In this document: in pieces, positions 1 through 8,654 of the stretch
How the letters are laid out: every line of letters begins with the position of its first letter
Numbering within the stretch: position 1 is the stretch's first letter
Source of the DNA: Spirochaetales bacterium
Lineage (GTDB): Bacteria > Spirochaetota > Spirochaetia > SZUA-6 > JAFGRV01
DNA: 64,000 bases
Assembly: GCA_016930085.1 (NCBI GenBank)
Contig: JAFGHO010000025.1
Coordinates: 1 to 64,000 of the forward strand
Direction of reading: 5' to 3'
Program-made: the position numbers and the translations under genes
The notes under the pieces: generated by a model
Told to the model about the DNA's origin: nothing
The model's database searches: none
Seen by the model: the letters and a program-made list of their open reading frames with translations, nothing else

Positions 1-40
1 GCAATGATATTCGAGTCCGATATCGGGGGTGAGGTTCTCT

Positions 41-1549
41 ATGTTTGACAACATCGACGACAGACAGGAGATTTTTCCCGCCATTAATATCGATATCGTC
101 TTTACGGCCGTTTTCCCGTGCCTGTTAATGGCGGGTGTCGATTTTCTCGCGCGTGATACCTTTCCCGTTCTCAGTGTTATTCCGCAGTGGTTTATCCTGG
201 TTGCGGCAGTCGCGACAATCGTCGTCGCCGTCTCCTTTTCACTCGCCGTCAGATACCGCTGGGAGGTGTCCTCGATCCTCAGAGTCAATATCTTTGTTTA
301 TCTTTTTGTGGCGGGAATTTTCGTCTTTCTTCTTCGTGACTCCCTCATGTATATTACCTATCCGGCACTCATTGTGACACTCGGATGGATCGTTGCCTTT
401 TCCATGTCCGCGCGATGGAAAGAATATATCATCTATATGTACTATGTGAAAAAAAGACGGGAATCTTCCGGCAACAGTAAAGAGGCAGCCGAGAGGTACC
501 CCGGCCGGGATTCGTATCTCAGCCTCAAGCGGCTGCGTTCCATGATCAATGTCATACTCTTTCTTTTTATTTTTGCCGTCGCCTTGCTTCATGTTATCGG
601 AATAGCGTTGCGGATTGTCACGCTGATTTTCTGTGTCGTTGTGATGTTCGCCGGAGTGATAGTAGATATCATCATTACCATCTGTATTGATGAATACCGA
701 TATTATAATGAGAGTTTTGGTATCAGCGGCAGGTTCAAACAACGGAGGATAGCGCTTTTTATAATAGTGCTTCTTCTATGTCTGCTTCTGGTCGTCCCCT
801 TTTCAAGGGACGACGCCCTTTTTTCACCCGCCGACATTGCCGGATTTTTTTCCTGGTTATTGAGCCTTTTGCCGGCCCCCAGGCTCGCCGGCGGAATTCC
901 AGATTATCCGGGCGGGGAAACGCTTCCCGAAGGCCCCGACCCCTTTCCCTTCGATCCCAATATCGAGGGAATACAAACGGGATTCGATTTGTCTTTCATC
1001 ATTGAAATTCTGGGGATCAGTATCTTGATCCTGCTTGGTATTCTTCTCCTCTGGTTTCTGTTCAAACCCCTTTTCGAAAAGGGAATAAGCGGACTTTCAA
1101 GGGGTATCCACCCGTTCAGACTGATCCGGAAAAAACTCAAGGCGCTTATATTGCTGATCGGAAAGACCGGGCGTCAGATCGGCCGTACGCTGCGTTCACT
1201 TTTCCGTCCCCGTGAAAAGCGGGCTGTTGACGCTGCCGTACCCGGAAGGCAGGATATCGGTCCAAAACGAAAAAGGATCGGTATCAGGAAGACGGTCCAG
1301 AAAAACCGCGTTCTTCGTGCGTTTTCCACCCTGATCAAATGGGGTTGTAAACGGCGTATCGGTTATCATCCCTCACTCGGACCAAAAGAATATATCATTT
1401 CGGTGATTGAAAGGCGGCCTGAGATGGGTGATGCCTTGATTTTTATTGCAGATACCTTTGAAGAGGCCGTTTTTTCCGATCATATCATGGACTCGGTGAT
1501 CATTAACCGGTATATCCGGCACGTTCATGAGGTTATCAGGTCGGCGTGA
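41..1549 (+). CDS. Polytopic membrane protein with DUF4129-like C-terminus
   Basis: About 502 residues. Hydrophobic segments suggest roughly eight transmembrane helices: four in the first 130 residues, two near 175-225, one near 240 and one near 325. A basic cytoplasmic stretch follows (residues about 350-430). The last 70 residues, with G-Y-H-P-S-L-G-P-K-E-Y and a string of helices, resemble the DUF4129 tail of transglutaminase-linked membrane proteins. I chose the ATG because GAGG lies 6 nt upstream; a GTG four codons earlier is also open. Function unknown. Usual partners of such proteins (transglutaminase, MoxR ATPase) would lie left of the window. The DUF4129 assignment is by pattern only. 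Confidence 0.6.
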   Translation: MFDNIDDRQEIFPAINIDIVFTAVFPCLLMAGVDFLARDTFPVLSVIPQWFILVAAVATIVVAVSFSLAVRYRWEVSSILRVNIFVYLFVAGIFVFLLRDSLMYITYPALIVTLGWIVAFSMSARWKEYIIYMYYVKKRRESSGNSKEAAERYPGRDSYLSLKRLRSMINVILFLFIFAVALLHVIGIALRIVTLIFCVVVMFAGVIVDIIITICIDEYRYYNESFGISGRFKQRRIALFIIVLLLCLLLVVPFSRDDALFSPADIAGFFSWLLSLLPAPRLAGGIPDYPGGETLPEGPDPFPFDPNIEGIQTGFDLSFIIEILGISILILLGILLLWFLFKPLFEKGISGLSRGIHPFRLIRKKLKALILLIGKTGRQIGRTLRSLFRPREKRAVDAAVPGRQDIGPKRKRIGIRKTVQKNRVLRAFSTLIKWGCKRRIGYHPSLGPKEYIISVIERRPEMGDALIFIADTFEEAVFSDHIMDSVIINRYIRHVHEVIRSA

Positions 1550-1569
1550 GTTCCCTGCCAAGAATATAC

Positions 1570-1598
1570 TTGAATTATCTTTTATTTCATGATACAAT
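1570..1598 (+). promoter_or_regulatory. Sigma-70-type promoter of the GH9 gene
   Basis: TTGAAT (1570-1575), 17-nt spacer, TACAAT (1593-1598). It lies about 65 nt upstream of the GH9 start codon and directly downstream of the preceding gene, so the endoglucanase is probably transcribed on its own. Confidence 0.65.
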
Positions 1599-1663
1599 AT
1601 TTCCCGCAAGCGACGTAAAAACAGCTTAAAAAAAGCATAAAAAAGTAAAAAAGGAGAAAAAAA

Positions 1664-3892
1664 ATGAAACAGCATCACATGCGACCGGTGGTTTTTTTGG
1701 TGGTAATTCTATTTTTTATGACCGTAACCACTCTAATGGCGCAAAACTTTGCCGAAGCACTTCAAAAATCGATTTATTTCTATGATGCGGAAAAATGCGG
1801 CCCCGGCGTCACGGGCGGCCGTCTCGAATGGCGCGGCGACTGCCATACGGACGATGTGTATTACGGCGGTTTCCATGATGCGGGCGATCATGTCAAGTTC
1901 GGACTTCCGCAGTCGTATGCGGCGTCGACCCTTGCATGGGGTGTCTATGAGTTCAAGGACGCTTTTGTCCAGATAGATGAATACGAACACATTATGGAAA
2001 TATTGCGGTGGTTTTCCGATTATTTCCTCAGGTGCTGGAACGGTTCCCGATTTATCTATCATGTCGGTGAGGGATCGGTCGATCACAACTACTGGGGCCC
2101 GCCTGAACTTCAGAAAACGGAAGATTTTGAGCGGCCTTCTTATGCGACAGATACCCATCCCGCCAGCGACCAGGCTTCACAGGCCGCTGCGGCCCTTGCC
2201 ATCATGTACCTTATCCTTCAGGACGAAGACTCGGCGTATGCGACAAAGTGTCTGACTGCGGCAAAGGAATTGTACGCCCATGCCGTTGCCAAAAGGGGTC
2301 TCGGGTATGACGGCGGCTTTTATAATTCGAGTTTCGATGAAGACCAGATGAGCTGGGGCGCCGTCTGGCTTTATATTGCAACCGATAATTATGATTACAT
2401 CGAAGATATCCTTTCCGTGGATTCGGCGGGACAATACACCGGTTATCTGAAAAAGATCGTGATGAATCCCGAAGACGACTGGCAGAACATCTGGGTTCAC
2501 TCGTGGGATACGGTCTGGGGCGGTGTATTCGCGAAACTCGCCCCGATTACCGACGATTCCCAGCACTGGTGGTTTTTCAGATGGAACTGCGAATACTGGG
2601 CGGGGATCGATCATGAGGACCCGGGCGACACGAATTTCCTCGCGCGTTCTCCCGCCGGATATGCCTTTCTGAACGGCTGGGGTTCGGCGCGGTACAACGC
2701 CGCCGCGCAGCTTCAATGCCTCGTGTACAGAAAATACACGGGAAGAACGGATTTCGCCGACTGGGCGCGGGGCCAGATGGAATACCTCCTCGGCGACAAC
2801 CCCCTCGGTCTTTCCTATGAAGTCGGGTACGGCGAAAAGTACGCCCAGCATCCCCACCACCGCGCGGCACACGGCTCGACGACCAACAGCCCGGACAATC
2901 CGCCGGAACACAAACACACCCTCTGGGGCGCCCTGGTCGGCGGACCGGATCTCCAGGATGATCATAACGACGATATCTGGGATTATATCTATAACGAAGT
3001 CGCCATCGATTACAACGCGGGATTTGTCGGCGCGCTCGCGGGCCATGTCTACTATTACGGCATGGATCACAAACCGCTTGCCGATTTCCCGCCATCCGAA
3101 CCGCCGGTAGAGGAATACCTCATGCGGGCGAAACTGGAACAGGAAAACAACGCGCGCACCCAGGTGACTGTCCAGATCGATTGCCAGCCGGTGCACCCGC
3201 CGCGGTTTGAAACCGGATTGACATGCAGGTATTACTTCGACATCAGCGAACTGGTCGACGCGGGCCAGGATATCGGCGATATATCCATTGATATCTACTA
3301 CGATGAAGCGAAAACCATGGACGGTATTGCCGCCCCGGTGAACGGGCCGTTTTCCGCCGGGTCGGGGAACCTCTATTATGTCGAGATCGACTGGTCGAAT
3401 GTTCCGCTTTTCGGCGACCGGGAACTGCAATTCGGTCTGATAAACGCCCAGGATGCCGCATATGAATATCACTGGGACCCGACAAACGACCCGAGCCGTG
3501 AAGGACTCACAAAATCGATGGAACTTACAGAGAATATCCCGATTTATTTGAATGATGCCCTCGTTTACGGCAACGAACCGGGATCATCGGGAGGTGCGAC
3601 AACGCCTCCGTCGGCAACGACGCCCCCGACGGTAACGACACCCCCGACAGCGACAACACCGCCGACAACGACCAATCCGCCGGGAAACTGTCCGTGTGAA
3701 ATCGGGGACGTGAATTGCGACGGCACGATCAATATCGTCGACGCCCTCGTCACCGCCCAGGCCTATGTCGGACTGGAACCGGCCAATTACTACGAATGCG
3801 CGGCGGACGCGAACTGCGACGGAACGGTGAACATCGTCGATGCCCTCCGCATCGCCCAGTACTATGTGGGTATCGTCACTTCATTCTGCTGA
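1664..3892 (+). CDS. GH9 endoglucanase with CBM3c and dockerin
   Basis: Secreted cellulase of 742 residues. It has a signal peptide (about 1-26, cut near L-M-A/Q) and a GH9 catalytic domain (about 28-465). The D-A-G-D motif (72-75) holds the catalytic base, and N-E-V-A-x-D-Y-N (444-451) places the acid at E445. A CBM3c-like module follows (about 480-625), the type that makes GH9 enzymes processive. A Thr/Pro linker (about 645-675) leads to two dockerin repeats (about 676-742). A perfect-looking Shine-Dalgarno (AAGGAG) precedes the ATG, a promoter lies at 1570-1598 and a terminator at 3945. All expected catalytic residues are present. The dockerin implies attachment to a cohesin-bearing scaffold not encoded here. 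Subfamily and substrate range are inferred. Confidence 0.95.
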   Translation: MKQHHMRPVVFLVVILFFMTVTTLMAQNFAEALQKSIYFYDAEKCGPGVTGGRLEWRGDCHTDDVYYGGFHDAGDHVKFGLPQSYAASTLAWGVYEFKDAFVQIDEYEHIMEILRWFSDYFLRCWNGSRFIYHVGEGSVDHNYWGPPELQKTEDFERPSYATDTHPASDQASQAAAALAIMYLILQDEDSAYATKCLTAAKELYAHAVAKRGLGYDGGFYNSSFDEDQMSWGAVWLYIATDNYDYIEDILSVDSAGQYTGYLKKIVMNPEDDWQNIWVHSWDTVWGGVFAKLAPITDDSQHWWFFRWNCEYWAGIDHEDPGDTNFLARSPAGYAFLNGWGSARYNAAAQLQCLVYRKYTGRTDFADWARGQMEYLLGDNPLGLSYEVGYGEKYAQHPHHRAAHGSTTNSPDNPPEHKHTLWGALVGGPDLQDDHNDDIWDYIYNEVAIDYNAGFVGALAGHVYYYGMDHKPLADFPPSEPPVEEYLMRAKLEQENNARTQVTVQIDCQPVHPPRFETGLTCRYYFDISELVDAGQDIGDISIDIYYDEAKTMDGIAAPVNGPFSAGSGNLYYVEIDWSNVPLFGDRELQFGLINAQDAAYEYHWDPTNDPSREGLTKSMELTENIPIYLNDALVYGNEPGSSGGATTPPSATTPPTVTTPPTATTPPTTTNPPGNCPCEIGDVNCDGTINIVDALVTAQAYVGLEPANYYECAADANCDGTVNIVDALRIAQYYVGIVTSFC
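3597..3687 (+). repeat. Repetitive Thr/Pro linker DNA in GH9
   Basis: Imperfect tandem units of about 18 nt (acgacgcccccgacg-like) encode T-T-P-P-(S/T)-A/V repeats joining the CBM3c module to the dockerin. A typical extracellular linker, prone to length change. Confidence 0.7.
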
Positions 3893-3944
3893 TTCAAAAC
3901 AGGCGGCTGCCTGGTATCGATAACAACGGAAATACGAAAGAACT

Positions 3945-3976
3945 GGGCCGTCCGAAGGGGCGGCCCTTTGTTATTC
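3945..3976 (+). terminator. Rho-independent terminator after GH9
   Basis: Stem GGGCCGTCC / GGGCGGCCC with a GAAG loop (one G-T wobble), followed by TTTGTTATT, about 50 nt after the GH9 stop. Between it and the next gene (about 3977-4224) I see no further gene. Confidence 0.8.
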
Positions 3977-4224
3977 ATAATATAGGGTAGTGTTTAATAA
4001 ACAACACTGAAATCACCAAGAAAATATCAATTTCGTAGTTAAAAAATGTGTCCAATCTGATATATGCGGTCGACTGTTTTTGCTTTTAATTCTATACTGA
4101 TATCTCATGTATTTGAATCTGCCGGAATTATCGTGATCGGAGTTCCGGCGGCACAATATTCCGTGACAGGACCGGTATGGTATCTGTCTTTATAATATTC
4201 GATAAGAATAAAGGAGGTTTCAGA

Positions 4225-5634
4225 ATGAAACGAATCGTAACGGGTATCATGATTCTTTCCGCATTTGCCATGTTGAGTTCATGTCATCTGGACAATGAGG
4301 AAATAATTCAAACACTCGAGACCGACAATGAAGCTGAAAGCAAAACCGGCTACTATCCGACGGCCTGTAAAACCAATTGCACCTATTCCTGTCAGTACCT
4401 CGCAAAGGCGGAGATCGACAACAAGCGAAAGGCGAACTCGTTCCTCGGGGATCCGACATCGGATTATTACGTTCTCAAAGAATGCGGGGTTTTCAGGCGG
4501 TATGCGGGCGGTTACATCTACAATCATCCGGATGCGGGAGTGCATATGGTATATGGGGCGATTTTTACCAAATGGGGGGAATACGGATGGGAGAACGGTT
4601 TTCTGGGCTATCCGACCACGGACGAACTCAATACATCAAATTTTTCAGGACGGTTTAACGCGTTCCAGGGCGGGTACATTTTCTGGTCGCCGTCATCGGG
4701 TGCGCATGCGATTTACGGGGCCATATATTCGAAATGGAACGGAATGGGAAATGTCGCCAGTATTTTGGGATATCCGGTCACCGATGAATACGGGTGCCCT
4801 GACGGAAGGGGCAGATACAATTTTTTTCAGAATGGATGCATATACTGGACTTCATCGACGGGCGCACATTATGTTCGGGGTGATATCATGAACAGGTGGG
4901 GACAGATAGGATGGGAGCGAAGCTGGCTGGGTTTTCCCATCACCGATGAAGGGCTTTATGAATCGGTACGGTACAATAAATTCGAGTACGGTTACATCTT
5001 CAGCAATCCAGAGTTCGGAACACGGGAGGCGGCGTTATGGTTCGCCGGCCGCTATATTTATTTACCGTATACGGAATTGGTAAACGATATCAACCTCATG
5101 ATCGTTTCCAATGATAATGCCCGGTCAAAAAAGACCGTTGAAGAGTTCCGCACGCTGGTCTTGAATGTCGGCTTAAATGAAGTAAAGACAGGCTATTGCG
5201 GTGCGGAGGCGAAAAGCCGGTATGGAGCGAAACCGGATGCCAAATGGTGCAGCGAGTTTGCCCGGTATGTGTATCTCGAATCCGGGATATACAGCGATTA
5301 CTTCCAGGCCTGGAATATGCTGAGAAAGGTTACCACAGTCGATAAATTCAGGGATTTTTTCAGGGATTATGGTCAATGGCTTGTGACCTCGAAAGGACAG
5401 GTAAACGGCAACACAATCTACCCCGGCGATTATCTTGCGTTGACCGGTAGTGCCGGGGAAAAATCCCATTCGGCAATCGCCGTTGCGGTTTCCCCGACAC
5501 TCGGTTGGGTTTGTACCGTCGAAGGAAACCAGGAGGGCGGGTGTACGGCTTATAAATTTCGTCCCTATATTGTCAATGGCAGCGTCCATGAGGACATCGA
5601 TGCCATTGGAAAAATCAAGGATTGGAGAAAATAG
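4225..5634 (+). CDS. Lipoprotein with LGFP repeats and CHAP-like domain
   Basis: 469 residues starting at an ATG behind AAGGAGG; the frame is open 16 codons further upstream, but the lipoprotein signal begins here (lipobox ending at C20). Residues about 70-270 hold four LGFP-type repeats (L-G-x-P-x-x-D-E, followed by F-x-x-G-x-I-x-W and G-A-x-Y/H). Such repeats are known for binding cell-wall or surface glycans. Residues about 335-450 look like a CHAP/NlpC-type papain-like amidase: C342 in W-C-S-E-F-A-R, H415 in S-H-S-A-I-A, and E433/N435 in V-E-G-N. A related catalytic-like domain occurs in the lipoprotein at 61157-62617. Likely a cell-envelope-anchored peptidoglycan hydrolase or surface protein; the enzymatic role is inferred. 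Confidence 0.7.
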   Translation: MKRIVTGIMILSAFAMLSSCHLDNEEIIQTLETDNEAESKTGYYPTACKTNCTYSCQYLAKAEIDNKRKANSFLGDPTSDYYVLKECGVFRRYAGGYIYNHPDAGVHMVYGAIFTKWGEYGWENGFLGYPTTDELNTSNFSGRFNAFQGGYIFWSPSSGAHAIYGAIYSKWNGMGNVASILGYPVTDEYGCPDGRGRYNFFQNGCIYWTSSTGAHYVRGDIMNRWGQIGWERSWLGFPITDEGLYESVRYNKFEYGYIFSNPEFGTREAALWFAGRYIYLPYTELVNDINLMIVSNDNARSKKTVEEFRTLVLNVGLNEVKTGYCGAEAKSRYGAKPDAKWCSEFARYVYLESGIYSDYFQAWNMLRKVTTVDKFRDFFRDYGQWLVTSKGQVNGNTIYPGDYLALTGSAGEKSHSAIAVAVSPTLGWVCTVEGNQEGGCTAYKFRPYIVNGSVHEDIDAIGKIKDWRK

Positions 5635-5681
5635 TCATTGAGTTGTGACGTTCTGTAATTCGTTTCGTTGTATAAGGAAAT

Positions 5682-5710
5682 CCGTCTGCCATGCAGGCGG
5701 GTTATTTTTT
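5682..5710 (+). terminator. Terminator after the LGFP lipoprotein
   Basis: Stem CCGTCTGC / GCAGGCGG with a three-base loop (CAT), followed by GTTATTTTTT, 45 nt beyond the stop codon. Confidence 0.75.
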
Positions 5711-5819
5711 CGGAAAATTTTTGTTGTTCACTTCTACTGTTGAAAACGATTTGGTTTCGGTAGAGACGGCAATGGGAGTAAACTCCTCCCCCTTGTGATT
5801 GAAACCATCTATCGGTAAA

Positions 5820-6800
5820 ATGGAAGGTATGAAAAAAGATATCCTGAACCGGATACTCAAAAGTGCCGGAAACGGTCGGCTCGTTGAAATCCTCTCACGC
5901 CGCTTGTCGCCCCCCGATCTCCAGAGTCTTTTGCTTGAAGTCTACAAAAGGAGGGCGGGAGGGTTAACGCCTTCGCGGGTGCTGCGGCAATACGAGGAAA
6001 GCAGATTCGTCCGGCCGGCGATGGTTTCCCCCCGGCGTATGATGGATCTGGACATGATCGCCTTTTCCCTTCTGCCCGAAGAATACGAGGTGCTGGAACT
6101 TTCCCCGGTCGCCCCTCTCGGTTCGTGTTCGATATTGGGTCCCGTCGATCAATATAATGTCGTAGCGACAATACGCAATAATGAAGTCTGTTCTGATGCG
6201 ACGAACGTGCTCGCACTCGAATCGGCGCTGGTGAGGAGGGAATATCTCAAATCGGAAAAAAGTAAAATGATGCAGGTGAAACGTTGCGCAAGCCACCGTC
6301 TCCTGCGGCCGCAACTTTTTTCAGGTGCGGCGTCCTTTTCCCACTTCCGCCTGTTCGGAATGGTGACAGCCGGAAGAGACACCGGATCATTCGGTTTCGA
6401 GATCACCGCCCTTTGCGAACATATCGGTTTTTTTATTGACCTGATAACTGCGTTAAAAAAAAGGGATTTTTCACCTGGAGACACACGGGTCGCACTCACC
6501 GCTTTCGACCGTATCAGAATCCCGGCCCTTGAATCCGGGGTTGCCGCCCCCCTCTCCGGTCGTATTCCAGATGTACGGATATCGCTCGATCGGGAGAGAA
6601 CGGAAGGTGCCGGTTATTATTCCGGTGCCGGCTACCGGATATATATCCGAAACGGGAAAGGGGAGGAGTTTCTTGTTGTCGACGGCGGTTTTACCGATTG
6701 GACACAACGCCTTCTCGGAAGCAGAAAAGAACGTTTTCTAACAAGCGGGATGGGGACCGAACGTTTTATCTTTTGTTTTGATGACGGGAATAAAACATAA
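5820..6800 (+). CDS. Class II aminoacyl-tRNA-synthetase-like protein
   Basis: About 326 residues. No convincing Shine-Dalgarno; ATGs at 5820 and 5829 and a TTG at 5799 are possible starts. Two segments recall class II synthetase cores of the HisZ type: F-R-L-F-G followed by G-S-F-G-F-E-I (motif-2-like, about residues 175-200), and the C-terminal G-M-G-T-E-R-F (motif-3-like, near 312). No anticodon-binding domain is evident and the length is short. It may be a synthetase paralogue that acts on something other than tRNA. It stands alone between two terminators. Function not established; the class II relationship is my inference from motif pattern. Confidence 0.55.
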   Translation: MEGMKKDILNRILKSAGNGRLVEILSRRLSPPDLQSLLLEVYKRRAGGLTPSRVLRQYEESRFVRPAMVSPRRMMDLDMIAFSLLPEEYEVLELSPVAPLGSCSILGPVDQYNVVATIRNNEVCSDATNVLALESALVRREYLKSEKSKMMQVKRCASHRLLRPQLFSGAASFSHFRLFGMVTAGRDTGSFGFEITALCEHIGFFIDLITALKKRDFSPGDTRVALTAFDRIRIPALESGVAAPLSGRIPDVRISLDRERTEGAGYYSGAGYRIYIRNGKGEEFLVVDGGFTDWTQRLLGSRKERFLTSGMGTERFIFCFDDGNKT

Positions 6801-6805
6801 TTCCA

Positions 6806-6846
6806 TAAAAAAGGGCCGCCCGTTTATCAGCCGGCCCCTTTTTTCA
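6806..6846. terminator. Bidirectional terminator between convergent genes
   Basis: GGGCCG (6813-6818) pairs with CGGCCC (6832-6837); it is flanked by an A-run on the left and a T-run on the right, so it can end transcription from both convergent genes. Confidence 0.75.
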
Positions 6847-6860
6847 TTTTATCGTACGTG

Positions 6861-7559
6861 TCAGAAGATATAATCCGGATCCGTTATTGCTCCCTTTTCC
6901 TGCGGCGTCGTTATAATTTTATTCAGATAATCGTCACTGATATAGGCGGCTTCGTAGGTACCGTTATATCTTTGGATTTGACTGTAAAATGACCGCATGT
7001 GGTTTCTCGAGCCTTTCTGAAGATTCGCGTAGACGATTTTTATATCCCTGTTGTCGGTTGCTGTCCTCAACTGTTCAAGGTCGAAGATGTCGAGGTCTTC
7101 GATCTTGGCGCCCACCTTTAGCGCGCCGACAATATCCTTCGATCCGGCGGCAGTTAAATTGTCGTAGAGTGCGGCAAGCCCGGGATCGTCAAAAATACCC
7201 GTGACCGACTGATCCGTAACCCCGGTGATTCCGTATCGATCGAGAAGGCTGCCCACTGCATCGATATGGGTCTGTTCGCTTGCCGCAATGTTTGCGAATA
7301 TCGGTATATTCCATTTCTCATACAGCGCGCGATAAACATCACGGGCGAGTTTTTCTTCTTCATACATTTTTTTAAGGCCGGCTTCTTCCTCAGGCGACAG
7401 GAATTCCGGCGGATAATTCTCCAAATCATAACCACTTTCATCATTCGTTCCACCGACTCCCCCGTTTCCCGTCCGGCCATTACCACCGGCAAAAAGAAAA
7501 CCCGCGGCAAGGAGTAGCAATACTAAAATTATAATGATTGCTTTATCGTTCGTTTTCAT
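6861..7559 (-). CDS. DUF2202 ferritin-like exported protein
   Basis: 232 residues. An N-terminal hydrophobic segment (about 7-25) acts as signal or anchor, followed by a Gly/Asn-rich spacer. A ferritin-like four-helix DUF2202 domain follows: E-E-K-L-A-R-D-V-Y near 72-80, then S-E-Q-T-H (carboxylate and His ligands typical of a di-iron site), then a late R-N-H motif. GGAGGT sits at the right distance from the ATG. It probably binds metal outside the cytoplasm; the reaction is unknown for this family. The next gene, a DUF4405 membrane protein, lies 15 nt upstream in the same direction, so the two are probably co-transcribed. Confidence 0.8.
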   Translation of the reverse strand: MKTNDKAIIIILVLLLLAAGFLFAGGNGRTGNGGVGGTNDESGYDLENYPPEFLSPEEEAGLKKMYEEEKLARDVYRALYEKWNIPIFANIAASEQTHIDAVGSLLDRYGITGVTDQSVTGIFDDPGLAALYDNLTAAGSKDIVGALKVGAKIEDLDIFDLEQLRTATDNRDIKIVYANLQKGSRNHMRSFYSQIQRYNGTYEAAYISDDYLNKIITTPQEKGAITDPDYIF

Positions 7560-7574
7560 GTGACACCTCCTCTA

Positions 7575-7880
7575 TCAGACAGGGCAATCCTGTCTTTTCT
7601 TTGTTTTAAATAATGATGTTGTCATGCAGACAAACCATTTCCAATGCAGGATGATATGGCCCAGCACACCGGCGGCCATGGCGATACTAGACCAGTTATG
7701 GATATCTTTCCAGAATTGCTTGCCGAAAAAAAGCAGGTCACCCCCGAAACCGGGATTTCGTCCGCCCATATAGCCGCCCTGCGGCGAAAATAAAAGGACA
7801 AACCCGGATACGATCGAGACGATAAATCCTATCCCGATGACAATATCCACAATATAGTTAAGTCTGGCTTTGTTTTTCAT
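7575..7880 (-). CDS. DUF4405 membrane protein (cytochrome b-like)
   Basis: About 101 residues with two transmembrane helices (about 9-30 and 62-82) and conserved-looking histidines (H-N-W and H-I-I-L-H-W) that could ligate haem, as proposed for DUF4405 proteins. Three start codons lie in a row (TTG, ATG, ATG). I take the last because it is 7 nt from GGAGG. It is followed after 15 nt by the DUF2202 gene. Likely part of a small membrane redox unit; this is inference from the family. Confidence 0.7.
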   Translation of the reverse strand: MKNKARLNYIVDIVIGIGFIVSIVSGFVLLFSPQGGYMGGRNPGFGGDLLFFGKQFWKDIHNWSSIAMAAGVLGHIILHWKWFVCMTTSLFKTKKRQDCPV

Positions 7881-8000
7881 CATCAACCTCCTTCAGATGA
7901 TATATCCTTAATATCCACCATGGGTGTGAAGACTTCCCGGAGGGTGTGTGAAGATTGTGTGAAGGATAGCAGGAAGGAGTATCTGTCTGTTATGGATTTT

Positions 8001-8543
8001 CTAAAGAAGAAGTATCCAAAATGGCATATAATGATTCATATATAGAGAAATTAATCTATTTTGCCTAGGTAGGTGTTGGATTATCGTAAACAATTGTCGT
8101 AAATTCCTTCGAGATGACTGCTGTAATCTTCTCTCCTCACTACTCCATTGCCTAAATTTTTTCTCAAATTCTTCGATTACTTTATTTCCATATCTCTCCA
8201 CCATCGTCAAAAACAACTCCAGCAACCCCCTCACCAATTGCGCAATACTAAAACAATTCAAATCAGCATGCAGCAGTTTGATCTTCCGATACATATCCTC
8301 TGATAAATAGACATGCATGTGTTCCCGCGTTTCACAGGGATTGTGTGAGACCGATTGATACCGGCTCATCCGTTGTTTTCCCCATTTATGTTCCTTTATA
8401 ATCAAAGGATCGATACAGGACAATATCCTGACAATTATGGCGGATAACGAACGCATCGAACCGAACAATTTAAGGTTGTGCAGCTTCTCTCTCATTATAT
8501 TCGTCATTATAAAATGGAATTCATGCAGTCCTGATTGTATCAT
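8001..8543 (-). CDS. Hypothetical protein with RHH-like segment
   Basis: 180 residues, ATG behind AAGGAG. I do not recognise the family. The middle part (about 90-125) has the pattern M-H-V-Y-L-S-x-x-M-Y-R-K-I...S-I-A-Q-L-V-R-G-L-L. This resembles the beta-strand plus two helices of ribbon-helix-helix DNA-binding proteins. The flanks are basic and leucine-rich. Base composition is poorer in GC than the neighbouring genes, hinting at a separate origin. A DNA-binding role is only a suggestion. Confidence 0.5.
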   Translation of the reverse strand: MIQSGLHEFHFIMTNIMREKLHNLKLFGSMRSLSAIIVRILSCIDPLIIKEHKWGKQRMSRYQSVSHNPCETREHMHVYLSEDMYRKIKLLHADLNCFSIAQLVRGLLELFLTMVERYGNKVIEEFEKKFRQWSSEERRLQQSSRRNLRQLFTIIQHLPRQNRLISLYMNHYMPFWILLL

Positions 8544-8654
8544 GTAACACTCCTTGATTAATTGGTCTCATATACTATATAACGCATGGAAACTGCCTGC
8601 TGCTTTGATTTATTTAATAAATGGAAATAAAAAACCGATATATGCTATAATTTA

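Noticed and set aside
2177-3472. 431-codon ORF antisense to the GH9 gene
   Set aside because: Lies wholly inside a clear GH9 coding region, has no recognisable domain and no ribosome site; a by-product of GC-rich codon use.
3597-3687. Tandem repeat considered as a CRISPR-like array
   Set aside because: Units are short, without spacers, in frame, and encode a Thr/Pro linker.
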